DNA of 21,771 nucleotides, taken from JBBSVE01 sp038233815. GTDB lineage: Bacteria; Pseudomonadota; Alphaproteobacteria; Rhodobacterales; Rhodobacteraceae. Position numbers and translations under genes: made by a program. Shown one piece after another: positions 14,037 through 20,939 of the stretch (position 1 is its first letter; each line of letters opens with the position of its first letter). The notes under the pieces were generated by a model. The model searched no databases. It had not been told where the DNA came from and was given only the letters and a program-made list of their open reading frames with translations. The stretch covers positions 1-21,771 of the forward strand of contig JBBSVE010000045.1 of NCBI GenBank assembly GCA_038233815.1, read 5' to 3'.

Positions 14037-14065
14037 AATCTATGCGTCGTGCCGCCCGGCTGCAA
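14037..14065 (-). promoter_or_regulatory. Candidate rpoH promoter
   Basis: On the minus strand TTGCAG (complement of 14060-14065) and TAGATT (complement of 14037-14042) are separated by 17 bp. Transcription would start near 14030, giving a leader of about 55 nt. The same bases can be read as CTTG plus CATAGATTG, not far from the alphaproteobacterial RpoH-type consensus, so autoregulation is possible but not shown. Confidence 0.4.
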
Positions 14066-14163
14066 GGCACGCGAGGCAGCGCCGCGGGTCCGGGTCTATC
14101 AACACAGAATGAACGCCGCATGAACGAGGTTCCGTCGCACCGGGGCGCCAATTGTCGCAAGCA

Positions 14164-15228
14164 TCACGCAACCGTCATGTCGGCACCGCGCAGGGCGGTC
14201 AGCAAGGCCTCCATGTCCGCGGGCAGCGGGGCCGCGAAGAACAGTGCCTCGCCAGTCACGGGATGCACGAAGCCGAGATTCGCCGCATGGAGCGCCTGAC
14301 GCGGGAACCCCGCCACCGCCGCGCGCGCGGCCTCGCCCAAGGCGCGGGCGGCGATCCGCCGGTTGCCGCCATAGGTCGGATCGCCCACCAGCCCATGGCC
14401 CACATGGGCCAGATGCACCCGGATCTGGTGCGTGCGCCCGGTTTCCAGCCGGCAGGACACGAGGCTGGCGGCAGGCGGCATGCCGAACCGCTCCTCCACC
14501 TGCACCCGCGTCACGGCATGGCGCCCGCCCGACGCCACCACCGCCTGCCGCTGCCGGTCGGTCCGGTGCCGCGCAAGCCGGGCCGCGATGCGGAGCGTGG
14601 TGCCGGCCTCGAACGTCACCCCCGCGATCCCGCGCAGACGCGGGTCCGCCGCATCGGGCGCGCCGTTGGCAATCGCCAGATATCGCCGCTCCGCCGTGTG
14701 AGCCTCGAACTGTGCGGCGAGCCCGTGATGCGCGCGGTCCGACTTCGCCACGACCAGAAGGCCGGAGGTGTCCTTGTCGATCCGGTGGACAATGCCGGGC
14801 CGCTTCTCCCCCCCCACGCCCGAAAGCGCGCCCCCGAAGTGGTGGAGGAGCGCATTCACCAGCGTTCCGGTCCACGATCCCGGCGCGGGATGGACGACCA
14901 TGCCCGCGGGCTTGTCCACGACGACGAGGTCCGCATCCTCCCAGATGATCGAGAGCGGAATATCCTCGGCCACCGTCGCCACCTCCCCCGCGGGTTCGAT
15001 GGCGAGGCGGTAAACCTCCCCCGCCGCCACCGTGGCCTTGAGGTCGGTGACGGGGGTGCCGTCCTTCGTGACCGCCCCCGCCGCGATCATCCGTCCAAGG
15101 CGGGTGCGCGACAGGGACGCTTCTTCTGGCACATCGCGCGCCAGCGCCTTATCAAGGCGCTCGGGCGGGGCGTCACCGATGATGACGTCGAGCCGCGTTG
15201 CGGGATCGGGATCGAGAGGGTCGGCCAT
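14164..15228 (-). CDS. rluD: 23S rRNA pseudouridine synthase, RluD type
   Basis: The 354-residue protein converts uridines to pseudouridine in large-subunit rRNA. An N-terminal S4 RNA-binding domain (RLDKALARDVPEEASLSRTRLGRMI, about residues 24-48) precedes the catalytic domain. The catalytic aspartate is Asp151 in HRIDKDTSGL, followed by LVVAKSD. RLETGRTHQIRVHL and GDPTYGG motifs are also present. S4 plus KDTSGL points to RluD rather than RluA or RluC, but the exact target positions cannot be proved from sequence. I chose ATG 15228, with GGAG about 10 nt upstream, over an in-frame extension to 15297. The first base of this ATG pairs with the first base of the divergent TTG start. rpoH follows downstream on the same strand. 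Confidence 0.92.
   Translation of the reverse strand: MADPLDPDPATRLDVIIGDAPPERLDKALARDVPEEASLSRTRLGRMIAAGAVTKDGTPVTDLKATVAAGEVYRLAIEPAGEVATVAEDIPLSIIWEDADLVVVDKPAGMVVHPAPGSWTGTLVNALLHHFGGALSGVGGEKRPGIVHRIDKDTSGLLVVAKSDRAHHGLAAQFEAHTAERRYLAIANGAPDAADPRLRGIAGVTFEAGTTLRIAARLARHRTDRQRQAVVASGGRHAVTRVQVEERFGMPPAASLVSCRLETGRTHQIRVHLAHVGHGLVGDPTYGGNRRIAARALGEAARAAVAGFPRQALHAANLGFVHPVTGEALFFAAPLPADMEALLTALRGADMTVA
15144..15160. repeat. Perfect 17-bp dyad inside rluD, upstream of the DUF6476-like gene
   Basis: GCGCCTT-ATC-AAGGCGC has 7-bp arms around a 3-bp centre. It lies in rluD codons about 70 bp before the TTG start of the plus-strand operon, which has no spacer of its own for a promoter. It could be an operator, but dyads of this size are expected by chance in GC-rich DNA. 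Confidence 0.25.
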
Positions 15229-15536
15229 TGGATGAGGCTCCGTCAGATGCCGGGCTGCCGCCGGGACTGCGCCTGCTGAGGGGACTGGTGGTGGCACTCA
15301 CGCTCACCATGATCGGCGGGGTCATAACGGTCGTGGCGCTGCTTGTCACGCGGATGCCGGACTTCCAGCGCCCGCTGCCCGTCCTGCCCGCGTCGGTCCA
15401 ACTGCCGGAGGGGGCGACGGCCGCCGCCATCACCTTTGGGCCGGGCTGGTTCGGCGTCGTGACGAATCGCGGGCGGATGCTGGTCTATGGCGCCGACGGC
15501 GCGCTGATCCGGGAGGTTGCCGTCGATGTGCCGTAG
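15228..15536 (+). CDS. DUF6476-like small membrane protein
   Basis: The 102-residue protein has one hydrophobic segment (VVALTLTMIGGVITVVALLV, residues about 21-40) after a short N-terminus ending in PPGLRLLRGL, then a small soluble domain with FGPGWFGVVTNRGRMLVYGADG. The arrangement resembles DUF6476-type proteins of Rhodobacteraceae; the name is from recollection and the function is unknown. The frame is open back to a TTG at 15198, but I prefer the TTG at 15228 because GAGAGGG lies 7 nt before it. That start shares its first base position with the divergent rluD start. The kinase gene follows after 15 bp, suggesting one operon. Confidence 0.75.
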   Translation: MDEAPSDAGLPPGLRLLRGLVVALTLTMIGGVITVVALLVTRMPDFQRPLPVLPASVQLPEGATAAAITFGPGWFGVVTNRGRMLVYGADGALIREVAVDVP

Positions 15537-15551
15537 CGCCCGGCCGCTTCC

Positions 15552-17396
15552 ATGACGGCGGCATTGATATCCCGCGCCCCGCTGGCGCAAGACTTTCCGG
15601 TGCCCGAGATCACGGCGCAACTGGCCACGATCTGGCGCGAGCGGCGGATCCGCCTGCCGCTGACCGCCCTCGGGATCGGGCTCGCCGCAATCTTCCTGCC
15701 GGTCTGGGTCTGCGTCGTCGCGATGACAGGCACGATCGGGTTTGACCTCGCGAGCATGATCCTGATGCGCGGCGTGACGTCCGGGGCGCACCGGACACGC
15801 TACCGAATGGCGATGGTCTGCCATTTCGTCATGGAGCTGTTCTACGGCGGTGTCGCGGCGCTGGTCTGGCTGTCGGACGATCCCTCCTCGGCCCCGTTCG
15901 CGGTCGGCATGGTGATGACCACGCTGCTGCATCTGAGCACGGTGCGGGCGATCCACCTTCCTTTCGGCCTCGCCGCACTTGCGGGCGTCGCGATCCCGGT
16001 GCTCGGTGGCAATGGGTGGAGCTGGATCCGGGACGGCAACATGCCCGGGCTCGCGCTGTCCACTCTTTGCGCGCTGGTCGGGCTGTCCTACGCGCTCACC
16101 GCGATGGTGGCGACCAACCGGCTCTACCGCGAGGCGGCGCTGGGCCGTGCCTCCGCGCAGGCCGGATATGAGGCGAAGAACCGGTTTCTGGCCCAGATGA
16201 GCCACGAGCTGCGCACCCCGCTCAACGCGATCCTCGGGATGGGCCATGCCGAGATGCGCCGCAACCGCGACGAGCTGAGCCGCGAGCGGCTGTCGGTGCT
16301 GATCACGGCCGCCGAGGGGTTGAGCACGATCCTCGACGACGTGCTCGACATGGCGGCGGTGCAGGAGGGGCGGCTGCCGATCCGCCCCCGCATCGCCCAT
16401 CCGCTGGAGGAGATCCGCACCACGGTGGCGCTCTTTCGCCCCGGCATCGAGGCGGCGGGGCTGGACCTGCATACCGATTATGCCCCGACGCTGGAGGCGC
16501 CGGCGCTCTTCGACACCCAGCGGCTGCGCCAGTGCCTGTCGAACCTGCTGTCCAATGCCCTGAAGAATACGGCCACAGGGCACATCGACGTCGCGGTCGA
16601 CCTTGTGACGGAAGGGAGGACGGGGCGTCTGCTGCGGATCGCCGTCACCGATACCGGCCCCGGCATCGCACCGCATCTGCGCGGGACGATCTTCGAGCCG
16701 TTCCAGCGCATGGCGCAGTCCGGGCCGCGCCGGATCGCGACCTCGCCCGGCAGCAACGGGCTCGGCCTCTCGATCTGTCACGCGCTGGCGCGGCAAATGG
16801 GGGGCGATCTCGTGCTGGCCGATGCGCCGGGCGCTGCACAGGGTGCCGCGCCGGGGGTCCGGTTCATCCTCACCATCGCCATCGAGGCCAGCGCGTCCCC
16901 CCATCTGCCCGCGACGCCGCCTGTTCGTGCGCCGGTTGCCGACGTAGCCGTCGATGCCGGTGGCGGCATCGCCGGGCTCCGGGTGCTCGTGGTCGATGAC
17001 ATCGCGACCAACCGGCTGGTCGCGATCACCTATCTGCGGATGCTGGGCGCGCAGCCGCTGGTGGTGCCGGGCGGGGATGCGGCGCTGAAGCGGCTCGGGA
17101 CCGAGGACATCGATCTGGTGCTTCTCGACATGAACATGCCGGAAATGGACGGGATCGAGACCTTGCGCCGCATCCGTGCGCTGCCGGGACAAGCAGGTCG
17201 CAGCCTCGTGATCGCGATGACCGCCGACGCGGGCGAGGATCACCGTGAGCGTTACGGCCGCGAAGGGCTCGACGGCTATCTGGCCAAACCGATCAACCCG
17301 GACCGGATCGAGGCCGAATACCGCGCCGCGGTGCGACGGCGGGCGCGGGCGGACGCAACCGACAGCGAGGGAGAGGACAGCCGACATGACGCATGA
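15552..17396 (+). CDS. Hybrid sensor histidine kinase with receiver domain
   Basis: The 614-residue membrane protein has a hydrophobic N-terminal sensor of roughly five or six segments (residues about 36-187) with no recognisable PAS, HAMP or periplasmic domain. The HisKA domain has phospho-acceptor His218 in AQMSHELRTPLNAILG. The ATPase domain has the N box LSNLLSNALKNT (329-340), G1 DTGPGIAP (367-374) and G2 NGLGLSI (402-408). A Pro/Ala linker leads to a receiver domain with Asp482/Asp483, phospho-acceptor Asp526 in LLDMNMPEMDG, Thr557 and Lys579. No separate response regulator or Hpt gene is nearby, so the output is unknown. The amidase start overlaps its last 11 bp. No good ribosome-binding site precedes ATG 15552, which suggests coupling to the upstream small gene. 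Confidence 0.93.
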   Translation: MTAALISRAPLAQDFPVPEITAQLATIWRERRIRLPLTALGIGLAAIFLPVWVCVVAMTGTIGFDLASMILMRGVTSGAHRTRYRMAMVCHFVMELFYGGVAALVWLSDDPSSAPFAVGMVMTTLLHLSTVRAIHLPFGLAALAGVAIPVLGGNGWSWIRDGNMPGLALSTLCALVGLSYALTAMVATNRLYREAALGRASAQAGYEAKNRFLAQMSHELRTPLNAILGMGHAEMRRNRDELSRERLSVLITAAEGLSTILDDVLDMAAVQEGRLPIRPRIAHPLEEIRTTVALFRPGIEAAGLDLHTDYAPTLEAPALFDTQRLRQCLSNLLSNALKNTATGHIDVAVDLVTEGRTGRLLRIAVTDTGPGIAPHLRGTIFEPFQRMAQSGPRRIATSPGSNGLGLSICHALARQMGGDLVLADAPGAAQGAAPGVRFILTIAIEASASPHLPATPPVRAPVADVAVDAGGGIAGLRVLVVDDIATNRLVAITYLRMLGAQPLVVPGGDAALKRLGTEDIDLVLLDMNMPEMDGIETLRRIRALPGQAGRSLVIAMTADAGEDHRERYGREGLDGYLAKPINPDRIEAEYRAAVRRRARADATDSEGEDSRHDA

Positions 17397-18846
17397 ATGG
17401 GCCGGAATGGACGCGGTGGCGCACGCGAGGCTGGTCGCCTCGGGCGAGGTCGGCGCGGAGGAGCTGCTCGACGCGAGCCTTGCCGCGGTGGAGGCGTTGA
17501 ACGGCACGCTGAACGCCGTGGTGCTGGTGCAGGAGGAGACCGCGCGGCGCAGGATTGCGGAGGGCCTGCCGCGCGGCCCGTTCCGCGGGGTGCCGTTCCT
17601 GCTGAAGGATCTGGGCTGCGAGGCGGTGGATTTCCCGTCACACAACGGCTCCCGCCTGCACCGCGACACGGTCTATTCCGGCGATTCCAGCATCTTCCGC
17701 CGCATCCGCGCGACCGGCGTGGTGACGTTCGGGCGCACCACCGCGCCCGAGGGCGGCGTCGGCCCCGCGACCGAAAGCGCGGTCTATGGCGGACCGACGC
17801 GCAACCCGTGGGACACGGACCGCACACCGGGCGGATCGTCGGGCGGTGCGGGGGCGGCGGTGGCGTCAGGGATCGTGCCGTTCGCGCACGGCTCGGACGG
17901 GGGCGGGTCGGTTCGGATCCCCGCGTCGTCCTGCGGCCTCTTCGGCTTCAAACCGACGCGGGCGCGGTTGCCGGACGGGCCCTATTCCGGCGAGGGCTGG
18001 GCCGGCATGGCGATCGACGGCTTCCTAACCCGCTCGGTCCGCGACACGGCGGTGATGCTGGATGCCTGCGCGGGCGCGGATCTGGGCGCGCCCTATGCCG
18101 CGCCGCCGCTGATCCGGAGCCACGCCGATGCCATTTCGCGCCCGCCGCGCCGCCTGCGCATCGCGGTCTGCGACACGCGCTTCACCGGCGATCCGATCCA
18201 CCCCGATTGCCGTCGCGCGGTCACGGAGGCGGCGCGCATGCTGGAAAGTCTCGGCCATCATATGGACCCGGGCCTGCCGAAGGCCGATTTCCGCGGCATG
18301 ATGACCGCCTGGACCGATATCGTGGCGATCGGCACCGCACTCTCCATCCAGTCCTCGCTCGGCGGTCGCGCCCTTTCCCCCGATCTGGTGGAAGGCATCG
18401 GGCGCGGAGCCGTAGCGCACACCGCGACGCTCGCCCCCACGCGATATCTGGAGGCGGTGGGCCAGATCCATGCCTTCGGTCGCGCCATGGCAGCCTTCTT
18501 CGATCCCGAAGTAGGCGATGGCCCCGACATCCTCCTCAGCGCCACACTGGCGGAGCCCCCGGCGAAGATCGGGCGGTTCGCGCACGGGTCGGAGGATTTC
18601 GTCGACTACCGCACCGGGCCGGGACAGGTCTTCGACTATTCCCCCTTCTGCGCCGTCTTCAACGCCTCGGGCCAGCCCGCAGCATCTGTCCCGCTGGGAC
18701 AAAGCGCGGAGGGCCTGCCCATCGGCATCCACCTCGCCGCACGGTTCGGCGCGGACGAGGATCTGATCGCGCTCTGTGCGGAGCTGGAGCGCGCCACCCC
18801 GTGGCAGGGTCGCCACCCCCCGCTCTGGGCCGGGCCCACGGGCTGA
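17386..18846 (+). CDS. Amidase signature family enzyme
   Basis: The 486-residue enzyme hydrolyses a carboxamide. The Ser-cisSer-Lys triad is complete: Lys74 in FLLKDLG, cis-Ser151 in PGGSSGGAGAAVASG and nucleophile Ser175 in GSDGGGSVRIP, with the usual spacing of 24 between the serines. It lacks the GatB-partner context, so it is unlikely to be GatA of the tRNA amidotransferase. The ATG at 17386 is preceded by a strong GGGAGAGGA and overlaps the kinase gene by 11 bp. The in-frame upstream ATG-like starts are in kinase sequence and are rejected. The ABC importer begins 58 bp downstream. A shared role in taking up and hydrolysing an amide is possible but unproved. Confidence 0.92.
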   Translation: MTHEWAGMDAVAHARLVASGEVGAEELLDASLAAVEALNGTLNAVVLVQEETARRRIAEGLPRGPFRGVPFLLKDLGCEAVDFPSHNGSRLHRDTVYSGDSSIFRRIRATGVVTFGRTTAPEGGVGPATESAVYGGPTRNPWDTDRTPGGSSGGAGAAVASGIVPFAHGSDGGGSVRIPASSCGLFGFKPTRARLPDGPYSGEGWAGMAIDGFLTRSVRDTAVMLDACAGADLGAPYAAPPLIRSHADAISRPPRRLRIAVCDTRFTGDPIHPDCRRAVTEAARMLESLGHHMDPGLPKADFRGMMTAWTDIVAIGTALSIQSSLGGRALSPDLVEGIGRGAVAHTATLAPTRYLEAVGQIHAFGRAMAAFFDPEVGDGPDILLSATLAEPPAKIGRFAHGSEDFVDYRTGPGQVFDYSPFCAVFNASGQPAASVPLGQSAEGLPIGIHLAARFGADEDLIALCAELERATPWQGRHPPLWAGPTG

Positions 18847-18850
18847 ACCC

Positions 18851-18880
18851 TTGCCACGGGTCGTGCCCTCCGCCTAGCAT
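18851..18880 (+). promoter_or_regulatory. Candidate promoter of the ABC transporter operon
   Basis: TTGCCA (18851-18856, five of six consensus bases) and TAGCAT (18875-18880) are separated by 18 bp in the gap after the amidase. Transcription would begin near 18887, just before the ribosome-binding site GGAG. It would let the transporter be expressed apart from the kinase-amidase genes. Confidence 0.45.
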
Positions 18881-18904
18881 GACCGCGACAGACCGGAGTA
18901 GGCC

Positions 18905-19972
18905 ATGCCCCAGACCCCCACCGCCGTCGAGGCGCGCCATGCCATGAAGGCCTTCGGTCAGGGCAAGGCGGCGGTGCGTGCGCTTGATGACGTGTCGGTG
19001 ACGATCGCGCAGGGCGAGTTCTTCACGCTCCTGGGACCGTCGGGTTGCGGCAAGACCACGCTTTTGCGCCTGATTGCCGGGTTCGACACGCCGACCTCGG
19101 GGCAGATCCTGCTCGGCGGGGAGGATATCACCCATCTTCCGCCCAACAAGCGCCCGGTGAACACGGTGTTCCAGAGTTATGCGCTGTTTCCCCACCTGAC
19201 GGTTGCGCAGAACATCGGCTTCGGCCTTCAGATGCAGAACCGCCCGCGCGCGGAGGTGGCGGAGACGGTGGCCCGGATGCTGGCGCTCGTGCAGCTGGAA
19301 CCGATGGCCGACCGCAAGGTGGCGCAGCTTTCGGGCGGTCAGCAGCAGCGCGTGGCGCTGGCCCGCGCGCTGGCGCCCTCGCCCAAGGTGCTGCTGCTGG
19401 ATGAGCCGCTGTCGGCGCTCGACCTGAAGCTCAGAAAGGAGATGCAGATCGAGCTGAAGCGGCTCCAGCGCGAGACCGGGATCACCTTCGTTTTCGTGAC
19501 CCACGATCAGGAGGAGGCACTGACCATGTCGGACCGGATCGCGGTGATGCAGGCGGGCCGCATCCAGCAGACCGGCGATCCGCGCGAGATCTATACGAAA
19601 CCCGCCAACCGCTTCGTCGCGGGCTTCATCGGCGAGACGAATTTTCTGCAAGCCACCAGCGACGGGGCGACCCTGACGCTGGGCGCCGTCCGCCTGCCCG
19701 CCCCGGACGGGGTGGCGCGGGGGCCCGTGCACCTCGCCATCCGGCCCGAGCAGATCCGCATCGTGGCGCCCGATGCCGACGGTGCCGTTCCCGCGACGGT
19801 GGAAAGCTGGGTCTATTTCGGCACCGACACGCATTGCCATCTGCGCCTGCCCGACGGTGCGCCGCTGGTCGCGCGGCTGCAAAGCCCCGCCTCGGGAGAG
19901 ACCGGGCTGGAAGCGGGGGCGCGCGTCGGCCTCACCTTCGCCCCCGGTGCCATGCAGGTGGTGGGGGAATGA
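18905..19972 (+). CDS. ABC transporter ATP-binding protein, spermidine/putrescine type
   Basis: The 355-residue ATPase energises an importer and is PotA-like. Walker A is GPSGCGKTT (44-52), the Q-loop is VFQSYALFPH (Gln90), the signature is LSGGQQQR (142-149), Walker B is LLLDEP (163-168, Glu167) and the H-loop is His200 in VTHDQEEAL. Residues from about 240 onward form a TOBE-type regulatory domain, which is typical of polyamine, opine and iron importers. GGAG lies before the ATG. The two permease genes follow, linked through a short coupled ORF. The substrate cannot be fixed from the ATPase. Polyamines or related amine compounds are the most likely class. Confidence 0.93.
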   Translation: MPQTPTAVEARHAMKAFGQGKAAVRALDDVSVTIAQGEFFTLLGPSGCGKTTLLRLIAGFDTPTSGQILLGGEDITHLPPNKRPVNTVFQSYALFPHLTVAQNIGFGLQMQNRPRAEVAETVARMLALVQLEPMADRKVAQLSGGQQQRVALARALAPSPKVLLLDEPLSALDLKLRKEMQIELKRLQRETGITFVFVTHDQEEALTMSDRIAVMQAGRIQQTGDPREIYTKPANRFVAGFIGETNFLQATSDGATLTLGAVRLPAPDGVARGPVHLAIRPEQIRIVAPDADGAVPATVESWVYFGTDTHCHLRLPDGAPLVARLQSPASGETGLEAGARVGLTFAPGAMQVVGE

Positions 19973-20031
19973 GCCCCGACGCGACCTTCCAACACCGGTC
20001 GAGGGCTCTGACCGGAGGCCGGGGCGCATGA
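19969..20031 (+). CDS. Possible 20-codon mini-ORF linking ATPase and permease genes
   Basis: An ATG overlaps the ATPase stop as ATGA (19969-19972). Exactly 20 codons later its TGA overlaps the permease ATG as ATGA again (20028-20031). It is preceded by the purine-rich GGTGGGGGA. No known peptide is recognisable and no homology is claimed. It may act as a translational relay that carries ribosomes from one gene to the next through the hairpin at 19995-20015. It could equally be chance. Confidence 0.3.
   Translation: MSPDATFQHRSRALTGGRGA
19995..20015 (+). promoter_or_regulatory. Hairpin overlapping the permease ribosome-binding site
   Basis: CCGGTC (19995-20000) pairs with GACCGG (20010-20015) around a 9-nt loop. 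The 3' arm takes in the first two G of the GGAGG ribosome-binding site (20014-20018) of the first permease gene. When folded it would weaken initiation; a ribosome translating the mini-ORF would open it. Confidence 0.35.
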
Positions 20032-20939
20032 CCCGAACCCCCGAGGAGGGCGCGCGCGCGGAGCGCGTCCGGTCGGGCTGGCTCCTCTCCACCCCCGCGC
20101 TGGTCCTGCTGACGGTGGCGGCTGCGGGGCCGCTTCTGGTCATGGCGGTCTATTCGTTCCTGCAGGCCGGCGACTATAGCGGCGTGAAATGGCATCTCTC
20201 GGGCGAGGGCTGGTTTTCCGTCCTGTTCGAGCGCGACATGTTCGACGGCACGCTCAGCATGGCCGACGCGCATCTTACGATCTTCTGGCGGTCGGTGAAG
20301 CTGTCGCTGCTCACCACGCTCATCACCTTCGTCGTGGGGTTCCCGACCGCGTGGTTCATCGCGACGCGACCGCCCAACAGCCGGGCGCTCTGGCTCTTTC
20401 TGATCACAATCCCGTTCTGGACCAACCTGCTGATCCGCACCTTCGCGATCAATGAGCTGATCCGCAACGAGGGCCTGCTGAACACCGGGTTGATGAAGCT
20501 GGGCCTGATCGCCTCGCCGCTCCAGATCCTCTATACCGACACGGCGGTGCTGATCGGGATGACCTATGTTTATCTGCCGCTGATGGTGCTGCCGCTCTTT
20601 GCCGCCATCGACCGGTTCGACATGCGGCTGCTGGAGGCGGGCTACGACCTCTACGCCAGCCGTTGGCAGGTGCTGCGGAGGATCGTCGTGCCGCTGGTCA
20701 AGCCGGGGATCGTCGCGGGCTCCATCCTCGTCTTCGTGCCGTCGCTGGGGGCCTATGTGACGCCGCGCGTGCTGGGCGGCGGCAAGCAGATGATGATCGG
20801 CAATTTCATCGAGCTGCAGTTCGGGCAGGGGCGGAACTGGCCGCTGGGGGCGGCGCTCTCGATGGTGCTGCTCCTTGTCGTGATGGCGGCACTCCTTTTC
20901 TACGTCCGCGCGACGCGGGTGGAGGACCGGCATGGCTAG
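20028..20939 (+). CDS. ABC transporter permease, PotB-like
   Basis: The 303-residue inner-membrane protein has about six transmembrane segments. The first is LLSTPALVLLTVAAAGPLLV (residues about 19-38), followed by a periplasmic loop of roughly 40 residues. The EAA loop that contacts the ATPase is LEAGYDLYASRWQVLRRIVVPLVKPG (about residues 203-228). The RPPNSRALWLFLITIPFWTNLLIRTFA segment is characteristic of PotB-type permeases of polyamine importers. The start at 20028 has GGAGG about 10 nt upstream. An upstream open frame inside the ATPase gene was rejected. The stop overlaps the next permease start by 8 bp. Confidence 0.93.
   Translation: MTRTPEEGARAERVRSGWLLSTPALVLLTVAAAGPLLVMAVYSFLQAGDYSGVKWHLSGEGWFSVLFERDMFDGTLSMADAHLTIFWRSVKLSLLTTLITFVVGFPTAWFIATRPPNSRALWLFLITIPFWTNLLIRTFAINELIRNEGLLNTGLMKLGLIASPLQILYTDTAVLIGMTYVYLPLMVLPLFAAIDRFDMRLLEAGYDLYASRWQVLRRIVVPLVKPGIVAGSILVFVPSLGAYVTPRVLGGGKQMMIGNFIELQFGQGRNWPLGAALSMVLLLVVMAALLFYVRATRVEDRHG

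Noticed and set aside
13976..14065. N-terminal extension of RpoH by 30 residues
   Set aside because: The extension covers the promoter-like and leader region. AGGAAGGA directly precedes the internal ATG at 13975, and known RpoH proteins begin near that sequence.
15229..15297. N-terminal extension of RluD by 23 residues
   Set aside because: The extra residues are Pro/Ala-rich with no domain and overlap the divergent gene's codons. ATG 15228 with GGAG upstream fits better.
15243..17669. An 808-codon open frame on the minus strand
   Set aside because: It lies opposite the histidine kinase and amidase, both of which have complete catalytic motifs. Its translation is His/Arg/Gln-rich low complexity with no domain, typical of antisense frames in high-GC DNA.
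18659..20143. A 494-codon open frame on the minus strand
   Set aside because: Antisense to the amidase end and the ABC ATPase, which has all ABC signature motifs.
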